Shown here: piece after piece, positions 8,120-17,847 of the stretch
How the letters are laid out: each line of letters begins with the position of its first letter
How positions within the stretch are numbered: position 1 is the first letter of the stretch
Assembly (NCBI GenBank): GCA_002305995.1
Contig: DBRN01000003.1
Coordinates: forward strand, 124,001 to 188,000
Direction: 5' to 3'
Length of the DNA: 64,000 bases
Origin: Atopobiaceae bacterium UBA1367
GTDB taxonomy: Bacteria > Actinomycetota > Coriobacteriia > Coriobacteriales > Atopobiaceae
The notes under the pieces: generated by a model
The model's database searches: none
What the model was told of the DNA's origin: nothing
What the model saw: only the letters and a program-made list of their open reading frames with translations
Translations under genes and position numbers: made by a program

Positions 8120-9769
8120 ATGGCTGGCACGATGATGAACCGCCGCACGTTCGTTCAGGGAGGTCTGGCCGCCAGTGCGCTGACAGCACTCGCCGCCTGT
8201 GGCAAGAAGGGTGGCAGCGGCGGCTCCGGTGGCGACGCCAACGACAACTTCATAAAGTTCTACATTAATAATCCGGTCGCTATCGACCCCTACAACACAC
8301 AGGAGTCCGAGGGCACGCAGGTCGAGCACATCCTGTTCGACGCTCTGACTGACTATGACTGGGACAAGGGCGAGCTTGTGGCCAAGGCCGCCGAGTCGTG
8401 GGAGATCAACGACGCCGCCGACGAGTTTACCTTCCACCTGGTCAAGGGTGCCACGTTCCACAACGGCGATCCCGTCGACGCCGCCTCCTTCAAGCGCGGC
8501 TGGGAGCGCATCTGTGATCCCAACATGACCACCCCCTCCGAGATCCGCTATCACCTCGACCCGGTCGTCGGCGCCGCCGAGATGGCTGCCGGCGAGGCCA
8601 CCGAGCTCGCGGGCGTCACCTGCCCCGATGAGAGCACCCTGGTCGTGAAGCTGACCGCTCCCATGGCCGACTTCCCCTACGTCTGCGTCCATCCTGCGCT
8701 CGCGCCCGTGCCACAGGCCGCCCTCGACGATCCCGAGGCGTTCCTGACCGCTCCCATCGGTAACGGCCCCTTCAAGATGGACGGCGAGTGGGTTGCTGAC
8801 CAGTACATCAATGTGGTTCGCTACGACGACTACTATGGTGATCCCGCCAAGGTCGACGGCATCTACTTCTCCATCCAGAAGGACCCCGACACCGCCTTCC
8901 GCGAGTTCGAGGCTGGCAACATCGACTTCACCTCTATTCCGTCCGGTCGCCTGGGCGAGGTCTCAGACAAGTACGGTCTGGCCGAGGACGGCTACACCGT
9001 GACGCCGGGCGCCCAGACCCTCACCGGCGCCGAGGTCTCCATCTACTACCTCGTCGTCAACGTCGAGGACGAGGTCATGGGCGACCCCGTCGTGCGCAAG
9101 GCGTTCTCGCTGGCCATCAACCGCCAGAACATCTGCGACACCGTCTTCGAGGGCACCCGCCAGCCCGCCGACTGCATCTTCCCGCGCATCATCGACGACG
9201 ATGCCGGCAACATCTGGGATGGCTGCGAGTACGATCTCGACGCCGCTGCCGCGCTGCTCGACGAGAAGTATCCTGCCGGTGCCGACGGCAAGCGTGGCAT
9301 CTCCATCACGCTCTCCTACAATTCCGGTGGTGGTCACGAGGACATCATGTCCATCATCCAGGGCGACCTCGAGAAGATCGGTGTCGAGGTCACGCAGGAG
9401 TCGCTCGAGTGGGCGGCCTACCTCCAGAACCTGAGCGACGGCAACTTCCAGGTCGGTCGCCTCGGCTGGATCGCCGACTACCCGACCATGGACAACTTCC
9501 TGTATCCCAACTTCCTGTCCACGGCCGAGAACAACTACTCGCGCTACAACAACCCCGAGGTCGACAAGGCCCTAGCGGACGCCCGCCAGCTCATCGACGA
9601 GGAGGAGCGCAAGGCGGCCTATCGCGAGGTCAACAAGCTCGTCGGCGCCGACATGCCGATCATCCCGGTGATGTTCTACTCCCACAACCACGTGGGGTCC
9701 GAGCGTCTCGCCAGCTTCTTCTACGATCCTCAGGGCAAGGCCGAGTTCGCTGCCGCGGAGCTTGCGTAG
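8120..9769 (+). CDS. Oligopeptide ABC transporter substrate-binding lipoprotein (OppA-like)
   Basis: Captures extracellular peptides and hands them to the permeases encoded downstream. The 549-residue protein has NRRTFVQGG, a twin-arginine-like leader, running into a lipobox with Cys27 (ALAAC), then a Gly/Ser-rich linker and an SBP_bac_5 domain (ADEFTFHLVKGATFHNGDPVDAASFKRGWE is typical). SD GAGGAGG lies 5 bases before ATG 8120. The TTGAA-N5-TTCAA palindrome at 7995-8009 upstream could be an operator. A hairpin after the stop probably reduces transcription of the permease genes relative to this one. Confidence 0.92.
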   Translation: MAGTMMNRRTFVQGGLAASALTALAACGKKGGSGGSGGDANDNFIKFYINNPVAIDPYNTQESEGTQVEHILFDALTDYDWDKGELVAKAAESWEINDAADEFTFHLVKGATFHNGDPVDAASFKRGWERICDPNMTTPSEIRYHLDPVVGAAEMAAGEATELAGVTCPDESTLVVKLTAPMADFPYVCVHPALAPVPQAALDDPEAFLTAPIGNGPFKMDGEWVADQYINVVRYDDYYGDPAKVDGIYFSIQKDPDTAFREFEAGNIDFTSIPSGRLGEVSDKYGLAEDGYTVTPGAQTLTGAEVSIYYLVVNVEDEVMGDPVVRKAFSLAINRQNICDTVFEGTRQPADCIFPRIIDDDAGNIWDGCEYDLDAAAALLDEKYPAGADGKRGISITLSYNSGGGHEDIMSIIQGDLEKIGVEVTQESLEWAAYLQNLSDGNFQVGRLGWIADYPTMDNFLYPNFLSTAENNYSRYNNPEVDKALADARQLIDEEERKAAYREVNKLVGADMPIIPVMFYSHNHVGSERLASFFYDPQGKAEFAAAELA

Positions 9770-9798
9770 CGACGTGACTGTACGCGCACGACGCGCGT

Positions 9799-9846
9799 TC
9801 TCGGGCGGGGCATCGGGTTTCTGGTGCTCCGCCCGAGATATGTTTT
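9799..9846 (+). terminator. Hairpin between oppA-like and oppB-like genes (partial terminator)
   Basis: Imperfect stem TCTCGGGCGGGGCA / TGCTCCGCCCGAGA followed by TATGTTTTGC. Such hairpins commonly make the binding-protein mRNA more abundant than the permease part. Confidence 0.6.
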
Positions 9847-9982
9847 GCTCTGCTTACTTCGCCTTCCAAGGCACGCGTTGTCGCATTGGCCGCCAGGCTT
9901 GCATGCCTGCTGCGCTATTATGCAGTAGTACCATGCCGTTCGCACCGGCCGGCCTTCGCCGGTTCCCGCGGGGAGTCAAACC

Positions 9983-11020
9983 ATGCTCAGATACATTGCC
10001 AAGCGCGTCATCCAGTTCATACCTGTGTTCCTCGGGGTGACGCTCATCCTGTTCGTGATGCAGAACGTCGTTCCGGGTGACCCGATCAAGCTCATCGCGG
10101 GCGAGAAGAAGCTCGACCCACAGACGGAGATCAACTTGCGCGTCTCGTACCACCTGATCGAGACCGACGAGAGTGGCAGGCCTATCTACGACGAGGACGG
10201 CAACACCATCGATACGCCGCTGTGGAAGCGCTACGTCGCCTATGTCAGCGGGCTGCTCCATGGCGACCTCGGCCGCTCGTACCAGCAGAACGGCAAGCCG
10301 GTCTCGTCCATCCTCGGCCAGAAGTACCCGTACACCTTCAGGCTGGCCGTGGTGGCTATCATCATCGAGTCGATCATCGGCATCGCGGCGGGCATGGTGT
10401 CGGCGATCAGGCGCTACTCGGCCTGGGACGTGGGCGTGACGCTCGTCACCTCGGGGATGGTGGCCATGCCCGCCTTCTGGTTTGGCATGCTGCAGCAGCT
10501 CTTCTGGGGAATCTTCCTCAAGAACGTCACCGGCGGATCGTTCTACCTGCCCATCTCCGGCGCGGGTGGTCCGCATGCCGAGTTCGAGGGCTGGGTGTAC
10601 TACCTCCTGCCCGCCCTCACGCTGGCCGCGGTCTCCACAGCCTACACCGCGCGCATCATGCGCTCACAGCTGCTCGAGGTCCTCAATCAGGACTACATCC
10701 GCACGGCACGTGCCAAGGGCCTCTCCCGCAGGGCCGTCATCTGGCGCCATGCCCTCAAGAACGCCCTCATCCCGGTCGTGACCTACATCGGCATGGACTT
10801 CGGCGGCATGCTCGCCGGTGCCATCCTCACCGAGACGGTCTTCAATTGGCCCGGTATCGGCTTCGAGACCTATCGTGCCATCTCACAGCGCGACTGGCCC
10901 ATCGTCATGGGCAGCGTCACCGTCATCGTCATCGTGGTCATGATCATCAACCTGATCGTTGACATCAGCTACGCCTTCCTCGACCCGCGCATCAGGTTCG
11001 ACGGATCGAAGAGCGAGTAG
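9983..11020 (+). CDS. Oligopeptide ABC transporter permease OppB-like
   Basis: Inner-membrane permease of the peptide/nickel family. The 345-residue protein has the family start MLRYIAKRVIQFIPVFLGVTLILF, a roughly 40-residue insertion with DETDESGRPIYDEDGN character after the first membrane segment, about six membrane segments, and the ATPase-coupling EAA loop RTARAKGLSRRAVIWRHALKNALIPV. It is followed after 9 bases by the second permease gene, forming the heteromeric channel. Confidence 0.92.
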   Translation: MLRYIAKRVIQFIPVFLGVTLILFVMQNVVPGDPIKLIAGEKKLDPQTEINLRVSYHLIETDESGRPIYDEDGNTIDTPLWKRYVAYVSGLLHGDLGRSYQQNGKPVSSILGQKYPYTFRLAVVAIIIESIIGIAAGMVSAIRRYSAWDVGVTLVTSGMVAMPAFWFGMLQQLFWGIFLKNVTGGSFYLPISGAGGPHAEFEGWVYYLLPALTLAAVSTAYTARIMRSQLLEVLNQDYIRTARAKGLSRRAVIWRHALKNALIPVVTYIGMDFGGMLAGAILTETVFNWPGIGFETYRAISQRDWPIVMGSVTVIVIVVMIINLIVDISYAFLDPRIRFDGSKSE

Positions 11021-11029
11021 GGGGCACAC

Positions 11030-11977
11030 ATGGATGCGAACAATGACACGCTCGGTGCGGCGGCCGCCTCGGTCGAGGCCGCCCAGGCCTCGACCTTTGC
11101 CGCCGCGCCATCGCGCACCCTGTGGGGTGATGCCTGGCATCGTCTGAGGCGCAACAGGCTTGCCATGGGTGGCGCCATCTGGATCATCCTCATGGTTGTC
11201 ATCGCGCTCACGGCCGACCTCTGGGTTCCCCGGACGCTTGGCAGTCCCACCGCGATCGACTCCAGCACCATGACCTCGATGTCGCGTCTGCCCCCATCAT
11301 CCGAGCATCCCTTCGGCACCGATACGCTTGGCCGCGACGTGCTCTGCCGCGTTATCTACGGCGCGCGCATCTCGCTGTCCGTCGGGGTGCTGGCAACGGC
11401 CATCTCCACGCTCATCGGGCTTGTTGCGGGAGCGCTGGCCGCCTACAATGGCGGCCTCTGGGATGCTGTCATCATGCGCTTCGCTGACATCTTCCTCGCG
11501 TTTCCGTACACGCTTTTCGTGATTGCCATGTTGGCGGTCATCGGTCCTGGCATCCAGAACGTGTTCATCGCCATCGGCGTGCTCGGATGGCCGTCGATCG
11601 CCCGCGTGTTTCGCTCGGCGATCCTCTCGGTCAAGGAGAACGACTACGTCGATGCCGCCCGCGCGATGGGCGCCTCTGACGCGCGCATCATCCTGCGCCA
11701 CATCTTCCCTAACTCCGTGGCATCGATCGTGGTGTATGCCACGATGAACATCGGTGGCGCCATCTTGACCGAGAGCGCCCTGTCATTCCTCGGTATGGGC
11801 GTCATCCCGCCCGACCCGTCCTGGGGCATCATGATCCAGGACGGCCAGACCTACCTTGCCACCCAGCCCTGGCTCATGATCATGCCCGGCATCGCCATCC
11901 TCACCACCGTGCTGGCGTTCACGCTGCTTGGTGATGGCCTGCGCGACGCACTCGATGTCAAGATGAAGGATGCCTGA
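11030..11977 (+). CDS. Oligopeptide ABC transporter permease OppC-like
   Basis: Partner permease, 315 residues. A cytoplasmic N-terminus (about 1-50) is followed by six membrane segments. HPFGTDTLGRDVLCRVIYGARISL and the coupling loop DAARAMGASDARIILRHIFPN are diagnostic. The stop overlaps the ATG of the oppD-like gene by one base (TGATG). Confidence 0.92.
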   Translation: MDANNDTLGAAAASVEAAQASTFAAAPSRTLWGDAWHRLRRNRLAMGGAIWIILMVVIALTADLWVPRTLGSPTAIDSSTMTSMSRLPPSSEHPFGTDTLGRDVLCRVIYGARISLSVGVLATAISTLIGLVAGALAAYNGGLWDAVIMRFADIFLAFPYTLFVIAMLAVIGPGIQNVFIAIGVLGWPSIARVFRSAILSVKENDYVDAARAMGASDARIILRHIFPNSVASIVVYATMNIGGAILTESALSFLGMGVIPPDPSWGIMIQDGQTYLATQPWLMIMPGIAILTTVLAFTLLGDGLRDALDVKMKDA

Positions 11978-13122
11978 TGTTTGGATTCGGACGAAAGGGG
12001 GAGACGGGAGACTGGGTCGACCTCAAGAGCCAGCCCGTCCCCGAAGGCCGTCACCTTCTCGAGGTCGACGATCTCAAGATGTTCTTTCACACCCAGGACG
12101 GTGTGGTCAAGGCGGTCAACGGAGTCTCGTACACGCTGGATCGGGGGGAGACCTTAGGCGTTGTGGGCGAGTCTGGGTCGGGCAAGTCGGTCACCTCGCT
12201 CACCATCATGGGCCTGATCGACATGCCTCCCGGAAGGATCGAGGGCGGTGACGTGCTCTACCGCGGTCGCTCGCTGCTTGCCATGTCCGAGGAGGAGATG
12301 GAGCACATTCGCGGCAACGACATCGCGATGATCTTCCAGGACCCGATGACCTCGCTCAACCCCGTCTACACCATTGGTCGGCAGCTCTCCGAGGGCATGA
12401 TGCTGCACTTGGGCTACAACAGGCAGCAGGCCCTGCAGCGCTCCGTCGAGCTGTTGCGGATGGTGGGCATCCCCAATGCCGAGCAGCGCGTGAAGGGCTA
12501 TCCGCACGAGCTCTCGGGTGGTATGCGCCAGCGCGTCATGATTGCCATGGCACTGGCCTGCGACCCCGACATCCTCATCGCCGACGAGCCCACCACTGCC
12601 CTCGACGTGACCATCCAGGCCCAGATCATCGAGCTCATGCAAGAGATGCAGGAGAAGAACGGCAATGCGATCATCATGATCACGCACGATCTCGGCGTGG
12701 TGGCTGACATCGCCGATAAGATCATGGTCATGTACGCTGGCCAGCCGGTTGAGTTCGGTACGGCCGACGAGATCTTCTACTCGCCGATCCATCCCTACAC
12801 ATGGGGTCTCACGCGCTCGATTCCCGATCCGATCATGGACGAGAAGAAGCCGCTCACCCCGATCAAAGGGAATCCCCCCTCGCTTGTCAGCACCGCGCTG
12901 GGATGTGCGTTCGCGCCTCGCTGCCCCTATGCGACCGACCGCTGCCGCAGCGAGCGGCCACCCACCCATGTGACCGGGACGGGCCACTACGCTCGCTGCC
13001 ATTTCGCGCACGATGCGGCATTCGTCGCCGCCAACGCGCCCGCGACGTCGCGCACCAAGGGGCGCCCCGAGCGCGTCGCTGAGGCCGTCACACGCCATGC
13101 GGAAGGAGGGGAGGCGTCATGA
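11977..13122 (+). CDS. Oligopeptide ABC transporter ATPase OppD-like
   Basis: One of two different ATPases energising peptide uptake, 381 residues. Walker [12 protein letters not shown]-loop [11 protein letters not shown], signature LSGGMRQRV, Walker [14 protein letters not shown] and the switch His in MITHD are present. The C-terminal oligo_HPY domain contains Cys residues ([14 protein letters not shown]) that in this family can bind an Fe-S cluster. It overlaps the oppF-like gene by 4 bases (ATGA). Confidence 0.93.
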   Translation: MFGFGRKGETGDWVDLKSQPVPEGRHLLEVDDLKMFFHTQDGVVKAVNGVSYTLDRGETLGVVGESGSGKSVTSLTIMGLIDMPPGRIEGGDVLYRGRSLLAMSEEEMEHIRGNDIAMIFQDPMTSLNPVYTIGRQLSEGMMLHLGYNRQQALQRSVELLRMVGIPNAEQRVKGYPHELSGGMRQRVMIAMALACDPDILIADEPTTALDVTIQAQIIELMQEMQEKNGNAIIMITHDLGVVADIADKIMVMYAGQPVEFGTADEIFYSPIHPYTWGLTRSIPDPIMDEKKPLTPIKGNPPSLVSTALGCAFAPRCPYATDRCRSERPPTHVTGTGHYARCHFAHDAAFVAANAPATSRTKGRPERVAEAVTRHAEGGEAS

Positions 13123-14144
13123 GCGACCCCCGGACACCGCTGCTCCATGTCGAGCATCTCTGCAAGGAGTTCCCCGTCGAGAGCGGCATCATCGCCAGCC
13201 GCATGAGCTCCAAGAAGGTCCATGCCGTCAACGATGTTTCCTTTGACATCTACCCTGGCGAGACCTTCGGGCTGGTGGGCGAGTCGGGTTGCGGCAAGTC
13301 CACCACCGGACGCTGCATCATGCGCCTGATCGATCCCACCTCCGGCCTGGTCGAATTCGAGGGCAGGGACGTGGGCAAGATGGGCCGCCGCGAGCTCAAG
13401 CAGCTCAGACGCGACATGCAGTTCATCTTCCAGGATCCCTATGCGTCGCTCAACCCGCGCATGACCATCGGCGAGATCGTCTCCGAGCCGCTCATCATCC
13501 ACAGGATCATGCCCAACCGCGAGGAGCGCCTTGCCTTCGTGCGCGAGCTCCTCGACGTGGTGGGCCTTAACCCTGAGCACATCAACCGCTATCCACACGA
13601 GTTCAGCGGTGGCCAGCGCCAGCGTGTGGGCATCGCACGTGCCTTCGCCCTGCGTCCCAAGCTGATCATCTGCGACGAGCCCGTCTCGGCGCTCGACGTC
13701 TCCATTCAGGCTCAGGTCCTTAACCTCCTGACCGACCTGCAGAGGGAGTATGGCACCGCGTACCTCTTCATCGCCCACGACCTCTCGGTCGTCCAGCACA
13801 TCTCCGACCATGTTGCCGTCATGTACCTCGGTTCGATGATGGAGTACTCCGACTGGAAGACTCTCTACGACGAGCCGCATCACCCCTACACGCAGTCGCT
13901 GCTCTCAGCGGTGCCCGTTCCCGACCCCGACATCCAGCGGTCGCGTAGGCGCATCATCCTCAGGGGCGACCCGCCCTCGCCCATCGACCCGCCGAGTGGC
14001 TGCCTCTTCCACACGCGCTGCCCCATCGCGCGGCCGCACTGCTCGGAGGAGGTGCCTGCGCTGGATAGGGTTGCACCGGGGCACTTCTGCTCCTGCCACT
14101 TTGCCGAGCCCGATCCCATCAAGGACAGCTCGGTCAAGTTGTAG
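13119..14144 (+). CDS. Oligopeptide ABC transporter ATPase OppF-like
   Basis: Second ATPase of the peptide importer, 341 residues. Walker [12 protein letters not shown]-loop [11 protein letters not shown], signature FSGGQRQRV, Walker [13 protein letters not shown] and FIAHDLSVV are present, with the C-terminal oligo_HPY Cys pattern [14 protein letters not shown]. It is the last gene of the five-gene importer locus. No clear U-run terminator is visible before the next tRNA promoter. Confidence 0.93.
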   Translation: MSDPRTPLLHVEHLCKEFPVESGIIASRMSSKKVHAVNDVSFDIYPGETFGLVGESGCGKSTTGRCIMRLIDPTSGLVEFEGRDVGKMGRRELKQLRRDMQFIFQDPYASLNPRMTIGEIVSEPLIIHRIMPNREERLAFVRELLDVVGLNPEHINRYPHEFSGGQRQRVGIARAFALRPKLIICDEPVSALDVSIQAQVLNLLTDLQREYGTAYLFIAHDLSVVQHISDHVAVMYLGSMMEYSDWKTLYDEPHHPYTQSLLSAVPVPDPDIQRSRRRIILRGDPPSPIDPPSGCLFHTRCPIARPHCSEEVPALDRVAPGHFCSCHFAEPDPIKDSSVKL

Positions 14145-14276
14145 GGTCGTGGGCCAGCCTCAGCCATCTCTCCCGGGCCCCTGCCTGCGTCAGCCGTCGG
14201 GTCGGGGGGGGGTGCCGCAGGTCACAGCCATACCGCGGGTCTGGTGCCGCAGGACGTCCCTGGCTCGAAAAAGGTG

Positions 14277-14305
14277 TTGCGCTCGACCCCAGGGCGTGCT
14301 ATTGT
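14277..14305 (+). promoter_or_regulatory. Promoter of tRNA-Leu
   Basis: TTGCGC (14277-14282), 17 bases, TATTGT (14300-14305), 21 bases before the tRNA. Confidence 0.65.
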
Positions 14306-14326
14306 TCTCCTTGCGCTAAGACGCAC

Positions 14327-14416
14327 GTCGGAGTGGCGGAATTGGCAGACGCGCTAGCTTGAGGTGCTAGTGCCTACTTATAGGGCGTGCGGGTTCAAGT
14401 CCCGCCTCCGACACCA
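14327..14416 (+). tRNA. tRNA-Leu (anticodon GAG)
   Basis: A 90-nt class II tRNA with a long variable arm. The acceptor GTCGGAG pairs with CTCCGAC, the anticodon stem CTAGC/GCTAG encloses TTGAGGT (anticodon GAG, reads CTC/CTT), the T-loop is GGTTCAAGTCC, and CCA is encoded. Confidence 0.96.
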
Positions 14417-14425
14417 CGTACGATC

Positions 14426-14454
14426 AGGCGGGTTCCTCCGGGAACCCGCCTTTT
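14426..14454 (+). terminator. Terminator after tRNA-Leu
   Basis: Stem AGGCGGGTTCC / GGGAACCCGCC with a short loop, followed by TTTT. Confidence 0.85.
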
Positions 14455-14498
14455 GCCATAGGGGGCGTGCGTCCCCGTTCGGTCTCGGGAGGGCGGTC

Positions 14499-16712
14499 AT
14501 GGCGGACGAGGGCACTGGCATCAGGCGCGTGTCCGCCTCCCACGACCTCGAGGCCGGATCGGCCCTCTCGGCACTGCTTGCCATGACGAGCGACGCGGTC
14601 ATCGTGTTCGATGGGGAAGGCACCGTCCTGGCCGCCAACGACGAGGCGCTGCGCCTGCTCGCCCCGTCCCCCATGCCCGAGGGGGCACAGCTGGTGGGCA
14701 CCGACGTGCGCATGCTGTTCCCTCCCGCACTGGGCGTCGCCCCCCACCTGCCGTTCTCCCCCGAGCAGCTGCCCCTGCCCACGGACGGTCGTGCCGTCCG
14801 CATCTCGCACAGGGCGGCAGACGGCCGTGCCCTCGCGCTCGTCATGCGCTGTGGGCGCATAGGGGCCCAGGGAGACGGAGACGCCTTCCTGATCACCGCC
14901 CACACCGACGCTGGCGCCGCCGCAGATCGCGAGCACGAGCGCCTCGTCGAGGAGCTCTCGCGTTCCAACCGGCGCCTGTCCGGCACGCTCGACATCGTGT
15001 TGGGGACGCTCGACTCCCCCAGCGTGAGCACGCTGTTCGAGCGCGTCCTCGAGCGCCTGCGTGACACCATGGATGCGACGGGAACTGCCGTGTACCTGGG
15101 GGAGGGCGACGGATTTCGTCTGCGCGGCACGAGCGCGTCGATCGCCGACGTGCCCGTCCCGCGCTTCCTGCCCTATCAGCATGCGCTGACCCGCGCGGTG
15201 GCACAGGCGGAGCACGCCCTGCGGCTTCGGATGCTCCCGCCCGACGGGGAGAGCCTGCGCAAGGGTAGCCTCGCGCACCGCACGCTGATGGACGAGGACT
15301 CCCGCGCGACCTACCACGTGCGCCGGGGTCAGCTCCCCCCGTTCACGAGCCTGCTGGCGGTGCCTGTGCGCTTTGGGGGCCAGGTGATCGCGCTCATCGA
15401 GGTGGGGTGGCGCAATGCGCGAGCCATACCGCAGGATGACGCCAACCTGCTCGATGCGGTGACCCGCTACCTTGCCGTGCAGCTCGTGGGAGCCTTCGGC
15501 GCCATGCGTGCCCAGCGGCGGGAGCAGCTGGTCGCACGTGCCAACGACCTGCGCGACAAGATCGTTGCGGGACCCTACTCCGAGCAGACGAGGCTCGGCC
15601 TGCTCGACGCCGTCTCGCACGACCTCGACTGCGCGTGCGCGACGCTCGACGGGCCATCGGCGATCGATGCGCACGAGGTGCTGCGCCTGCCGACCTCTCA
15701 CGAGGAGGTCGCCGTGCCCACAAGCCTCCTGGGCAGCGACGAGGGGGTCACGGCGCTGCTTCCCGATGCCCCCCTGGGCGTGTGGCTGCAGGAGCGCGGC
15801 GAGCCCTGCATGGGGGCCATGGTGGACGCGCGCGAGATCGATGACGGGCGCCTGCGCTTCCTGGCGCTGCGTCCTGCGGACGCCGAGCCCTTCGATGAGC
15901 TGGAGCTTGACTACCTCAGGCAGGTGGTGGACACCATCGTCGCCGTCGCGTCGGGCGAGCAGGGGCGCAGGAGCGACCATCGCATCTCGCAGGCGCTGCA
16001 GAGCGGCATGCGCAGCGAGCTCCAGAGCGTCGAGGGCATCTCCGCGCGCGGCCTCTACTCCTCCGCCACGAAGGCCGCCTTCGTGGGTGGGGACTTCTAC
16101 GACCTGATACGGCTTCCCGGGCAGCGCGCCTGCGTGATCATGGGGGACGTGTCGGGCAAGGGGGTGGAGGCGGCATCGGTCTCGGCTGCCGTGCGCACGG
16201 CGCTGGGCGCCTATGCCTGGGAGGGCCTGGCCCCCGCACGCATGGTCGGGCTGCTCAACGACTTCCTCCTGGGGTTCTCGCGGGTGGAGACCTTCGCGAC
16301 ACTCTTCGTGGGCATCATCGACCGCCCCTCCGCCACCCTGACGTACTGCTCCGCAGGACATCCGCCCGCGATCCTCATGCGTGCTGCCTCGGGTGCGCTC
16401 GAGTGGCTGGGGGTGCAGTCGGGCGTCGTCGGGGCCTTCCACGACATGACCTACCGTGACGGGTCGATCGGGCTGCACGGTGGCGATACGCTGCTGCTAT
16501 ACACGGACGGCACCACGGAGGCCCGCGCCCGCGACGGCCGCTTCTTTGGCGAGGACGGCCTGCGCGACGTCGCCCTGCGGGAGGCCGCGCACGGCTTCGA
16601 GGGCCTGCTCGATCGCGTGCTCGCCGCCGTCGACGACTTCACGGGCAACAGCCTCGACGATGACGTCGCCCTGGTGGCCCTGCGCTTTGACGAGGTGGGA
16701 CAGGAGGGCTGA
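14499..16712 (+). CDS. PAS-GAF-SpoIIE (RsbU-like) PP2C phosphatase
   Basis: Predicted serine phosphatase that dephosphorylates a STAS anti-anti-sigma domain in a partner-switching pathway. ATG 14499 follows GGGAGGG. The 737-residue protein has a PAS-like domain (about 25-130, SDAVIVFDGEGTVLAANDEAL), a helical linker, a GAF-like domain (about 180-340), a second less clear sensory region, and a C-terminal SpoIIE phosphatase domain (about 500-735). Metal-binding acidic residues are seen in FVGGDFYDL, IMGDVSGKGVEAA and SLDDDVALVAL. There is no membrane segment, so it is a cytoplasmic sensor. The fused STAS/HATPase gene at 18002-18739 is the obvious partner. No sigma factor of this type is seen in the window. 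Confidence 0.88.
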   Translation: MADEGTGIRRVSASHDLEAGSALSALLAMTSDAVIVFDGEGTVLAANDEALRLLAPSPMPEGAQLVGTDVRMLFPPALGVAPHLPFSPEQLPLPTDGRAVRISHRAADGRALALVMRCGRIGAQGDGDAFLITAHTDAGAAADREHERLVEELSRSNRRLSGTLDIVLGTLDSPSVSTLFERVLERLRDTMDATGTAVYLGEGDGFRLRGTSASIADVPVPRFLPYQHALTRAVAQAEHALRLRMLPPDGESLRKGSLAHRTLMDEDSRATYHVRRGQLPPFTSLLAVPVRFGGQVIALIEVGWRNARAIPQDDANLLDAVTRYLAVQLVGAFGAMRAQRREQLVARANDLRDKIVAGPYSEQTRLGLLDAVSHDLDCACATLDGPSAIDAHEVLRLPTSHEEVAVPTSLLGSDEGVTALLPDAPLGVWLQERGEPCMGAMVDAREIDDGRLRFLALRPADAEPFDELELDYLRQVVDTIVAVASGEQGRRSDHRISQALQSGMRSELQSVEGISARGLYSSATKAAFVGGDFYDLIRLPGQRACVIMGDVSGKGVEAASVSAAVRTALGAYAWEGLAPARMVGLLNDFLLGFSRVETFATLFVGIIDRPSATLTYCSAGHPPAILMRAASGALEWLGVQSGVVGAFHDMTYRDGSIGLHGGDTLLLYTDGTTEARARDGRFFGEDGLRDVALREAAHGFEGLLDRVLAAVDDFTGNSLDDDVALVALRFDEVGQEG

Positions 16713-17077
16713 GCCTCTCCCGTGGGCCCTCGTCCCATTGCAGGTTGCCTAGGCCTCGAAGGGCCATCCCACAGGGGCTGGACGCTGGGATTTTGGCCGC
16801 AGGAAAGCGATGGTCACCACCCCCACAGGGGCCGGATCGGCTACAAGGAGGCGAAGACGGCGCAGCCGACCGAAGGACCACCCCCACAGGGACCGGGCGC
16901 TGTGACGACGGGTCATCGGGCTCTCATGAGGCAGGCACGCTCGCGGCGTGCGAGTGGGAGCGAGGCGCTGGGCGGTGGTGCGGCCCCCGCTCCCAGTCGG
17001 ACGGGTGACCTGCGTCCGCCTACCTCTGCTCTCGTCCCTGCATTTGCCTGTCGTTTCGGAAAGGGTCAAAAAAGTGC
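16713..17077 (+). repeat. Intergenic region with three imperfect CCACAGGG repeats
   Basis: No gene seen. Three copies of a roughly 19-bp sequence of the form CCACCCCCACAGGGRCCGG lie near 16764-16781, 16818-16834 and 16878-16896, about 55-60 bases apart. Function unknown. Confidence 0.5.
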
Positions 17078-17106
17078 TTGCATTAGGGGTGGGCATTGCG
17101 TATATT
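17078..17106 (+). promoter_or_regulatory. Promoter of the tRNA-Gly/tRNA-Cys unit
   Basis: TTGCAT (17078-17083), 17 bases, TATATT (17101-17106), 11 bases before the tRNA. Confidence 0.75.
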
Positions 17107-17117
17107 GTTCTGTGCAC

Positions 17118-17193
17118 GCGGGCTTAGCGCAGTTGGTAGCGCGCAACCTTGCCAAGGTTGAGGTCGCGGGTTCGAACCCCGTAGCCCGCTCCA
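17118..17193 (+). tRNA. tRNA-Gly (anticodon GCC)
   Basis: Acceptor GCGGGCT/AGCCCGC, anticodon stem CAACC/GGTTG around TTGCCAA (anticodon GCC), T-arm GGTTCGAACCC, discriminator T and encoded CCA. Confidence 0.97.
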
Positions 17194-17203
17194 GGCATCC
17201 TTT

Positions 17204-17227
17204 GGGCCGGTCTCGCATCGGCCCTTT
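17204..17227 (+). terminator. Hairpin between tRNA-Gly and tRNA-Cys
   Basis: GGGCCG / CGGCCC followed by TTT. Weak; it may be a processing or partial termination signal. Confidence 0.45.
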
Positions 17228-17235
17228 CCATATCT

Positions 17236-17309
17236 GGCGACGTGGCCAAGCGGTAAGGCAGAGGCCTGCAAAGCCTTTACCCCCGGTTCGAATCCGGGCG
17301 TCGCCTCCA
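17236..17309 (+). tRNA. tRNA-Cys (anticodon GCA)
   Basis: Acceptor GGCGACG/CGTCGCC, anticodon loop CTGCAAA (anticodon GCA), T-arm GGTTCGAATCC, discriminator T and encoded CCA. Probably co-transcribed with tRNA-Gly. Confidence 0.97.
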
Positions 17310-17319
17310 TCGACCGCAC

Positions 17320-17349
17320 GGGCCGGCACCGAGGGTGTCGGCCCTCTTT
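17320..17349 (+). terminator. Terminator after tRNA-Cys
   Basis: Stem GGGCCGGCACC / GGTGTCGGCCC with one mismatch and a GAG loop, then TCTTT. Confidence 0.65.
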
Positions 17350-17535
17350 CACATGGGGGACCGTTGTCCTGCGCCTGCGATGCGTCCTCTCGCGCATAGG
17401 TGCCGACCCGCTTTCATATGGAGGAACCGTTGTCCCCTTGGCAGCCTCTGCGGATGGGGTTCGGGGTGCCGTGCGGGCGGAGACAGGGGACACGGTATGC
17501 AAGGGATCGCGTCAAGAGGCACCGGAAGCGGCTCT

Positions 17536-17847
17536 GGAGAGAAAATGGCCGACTTGTGCGGTGCCGGGGCCCGGGGCGGAAAGGAAAAGCCCGAGTTGTG
17601 CGCGACTGGCGCCACCCTCGGAAAGGAAATCCCCGAGTTGTGCGCGACGGCGCTCTGCCTCGGAAAGGAAATCCCTAACTTGTGCGCGCTGTGATCCTCT
17701 GCTGGAAAGGAAATCCCTGACTTGTGCGAGAACATGAGGTCACAAGTCGAGAAAAATCTTTCCGTTCGTGGCCTCGATCTCACACAACTCGAGCTTTTCC
17801 TTTCCGCCTCGGGTCCCGGCACCGCACAACTCGGGGATTTCCTTTCC
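17536..17847. repeat. Phased array: eight 25-bp repeats at 40-42 bp pitch, five direct then three inverted
   Basis: The unit begins GGAAAGGAAATCCC, then two variable bases and A(C/G)TTGTGCG or GAGTTGTGCG. Forward copies start at 17536, 17578, 17620, 17662 and 17704, a pitch of exactly 42 bp. Inverted copies occupy 17741-17763, 17781-17805 and 17823-17847; the last is the exact reverse complement of the copy at 17620. The 17-bp interrepeats differ and are G+C-rich. Because 42 is a multiple of 3, spurious frames on both strands show a 14-residue peptide repeat; there is no SD-preceded start or clear protein. The rest of 17350-18001 holds no recognised gene. Confidence 0.85.
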
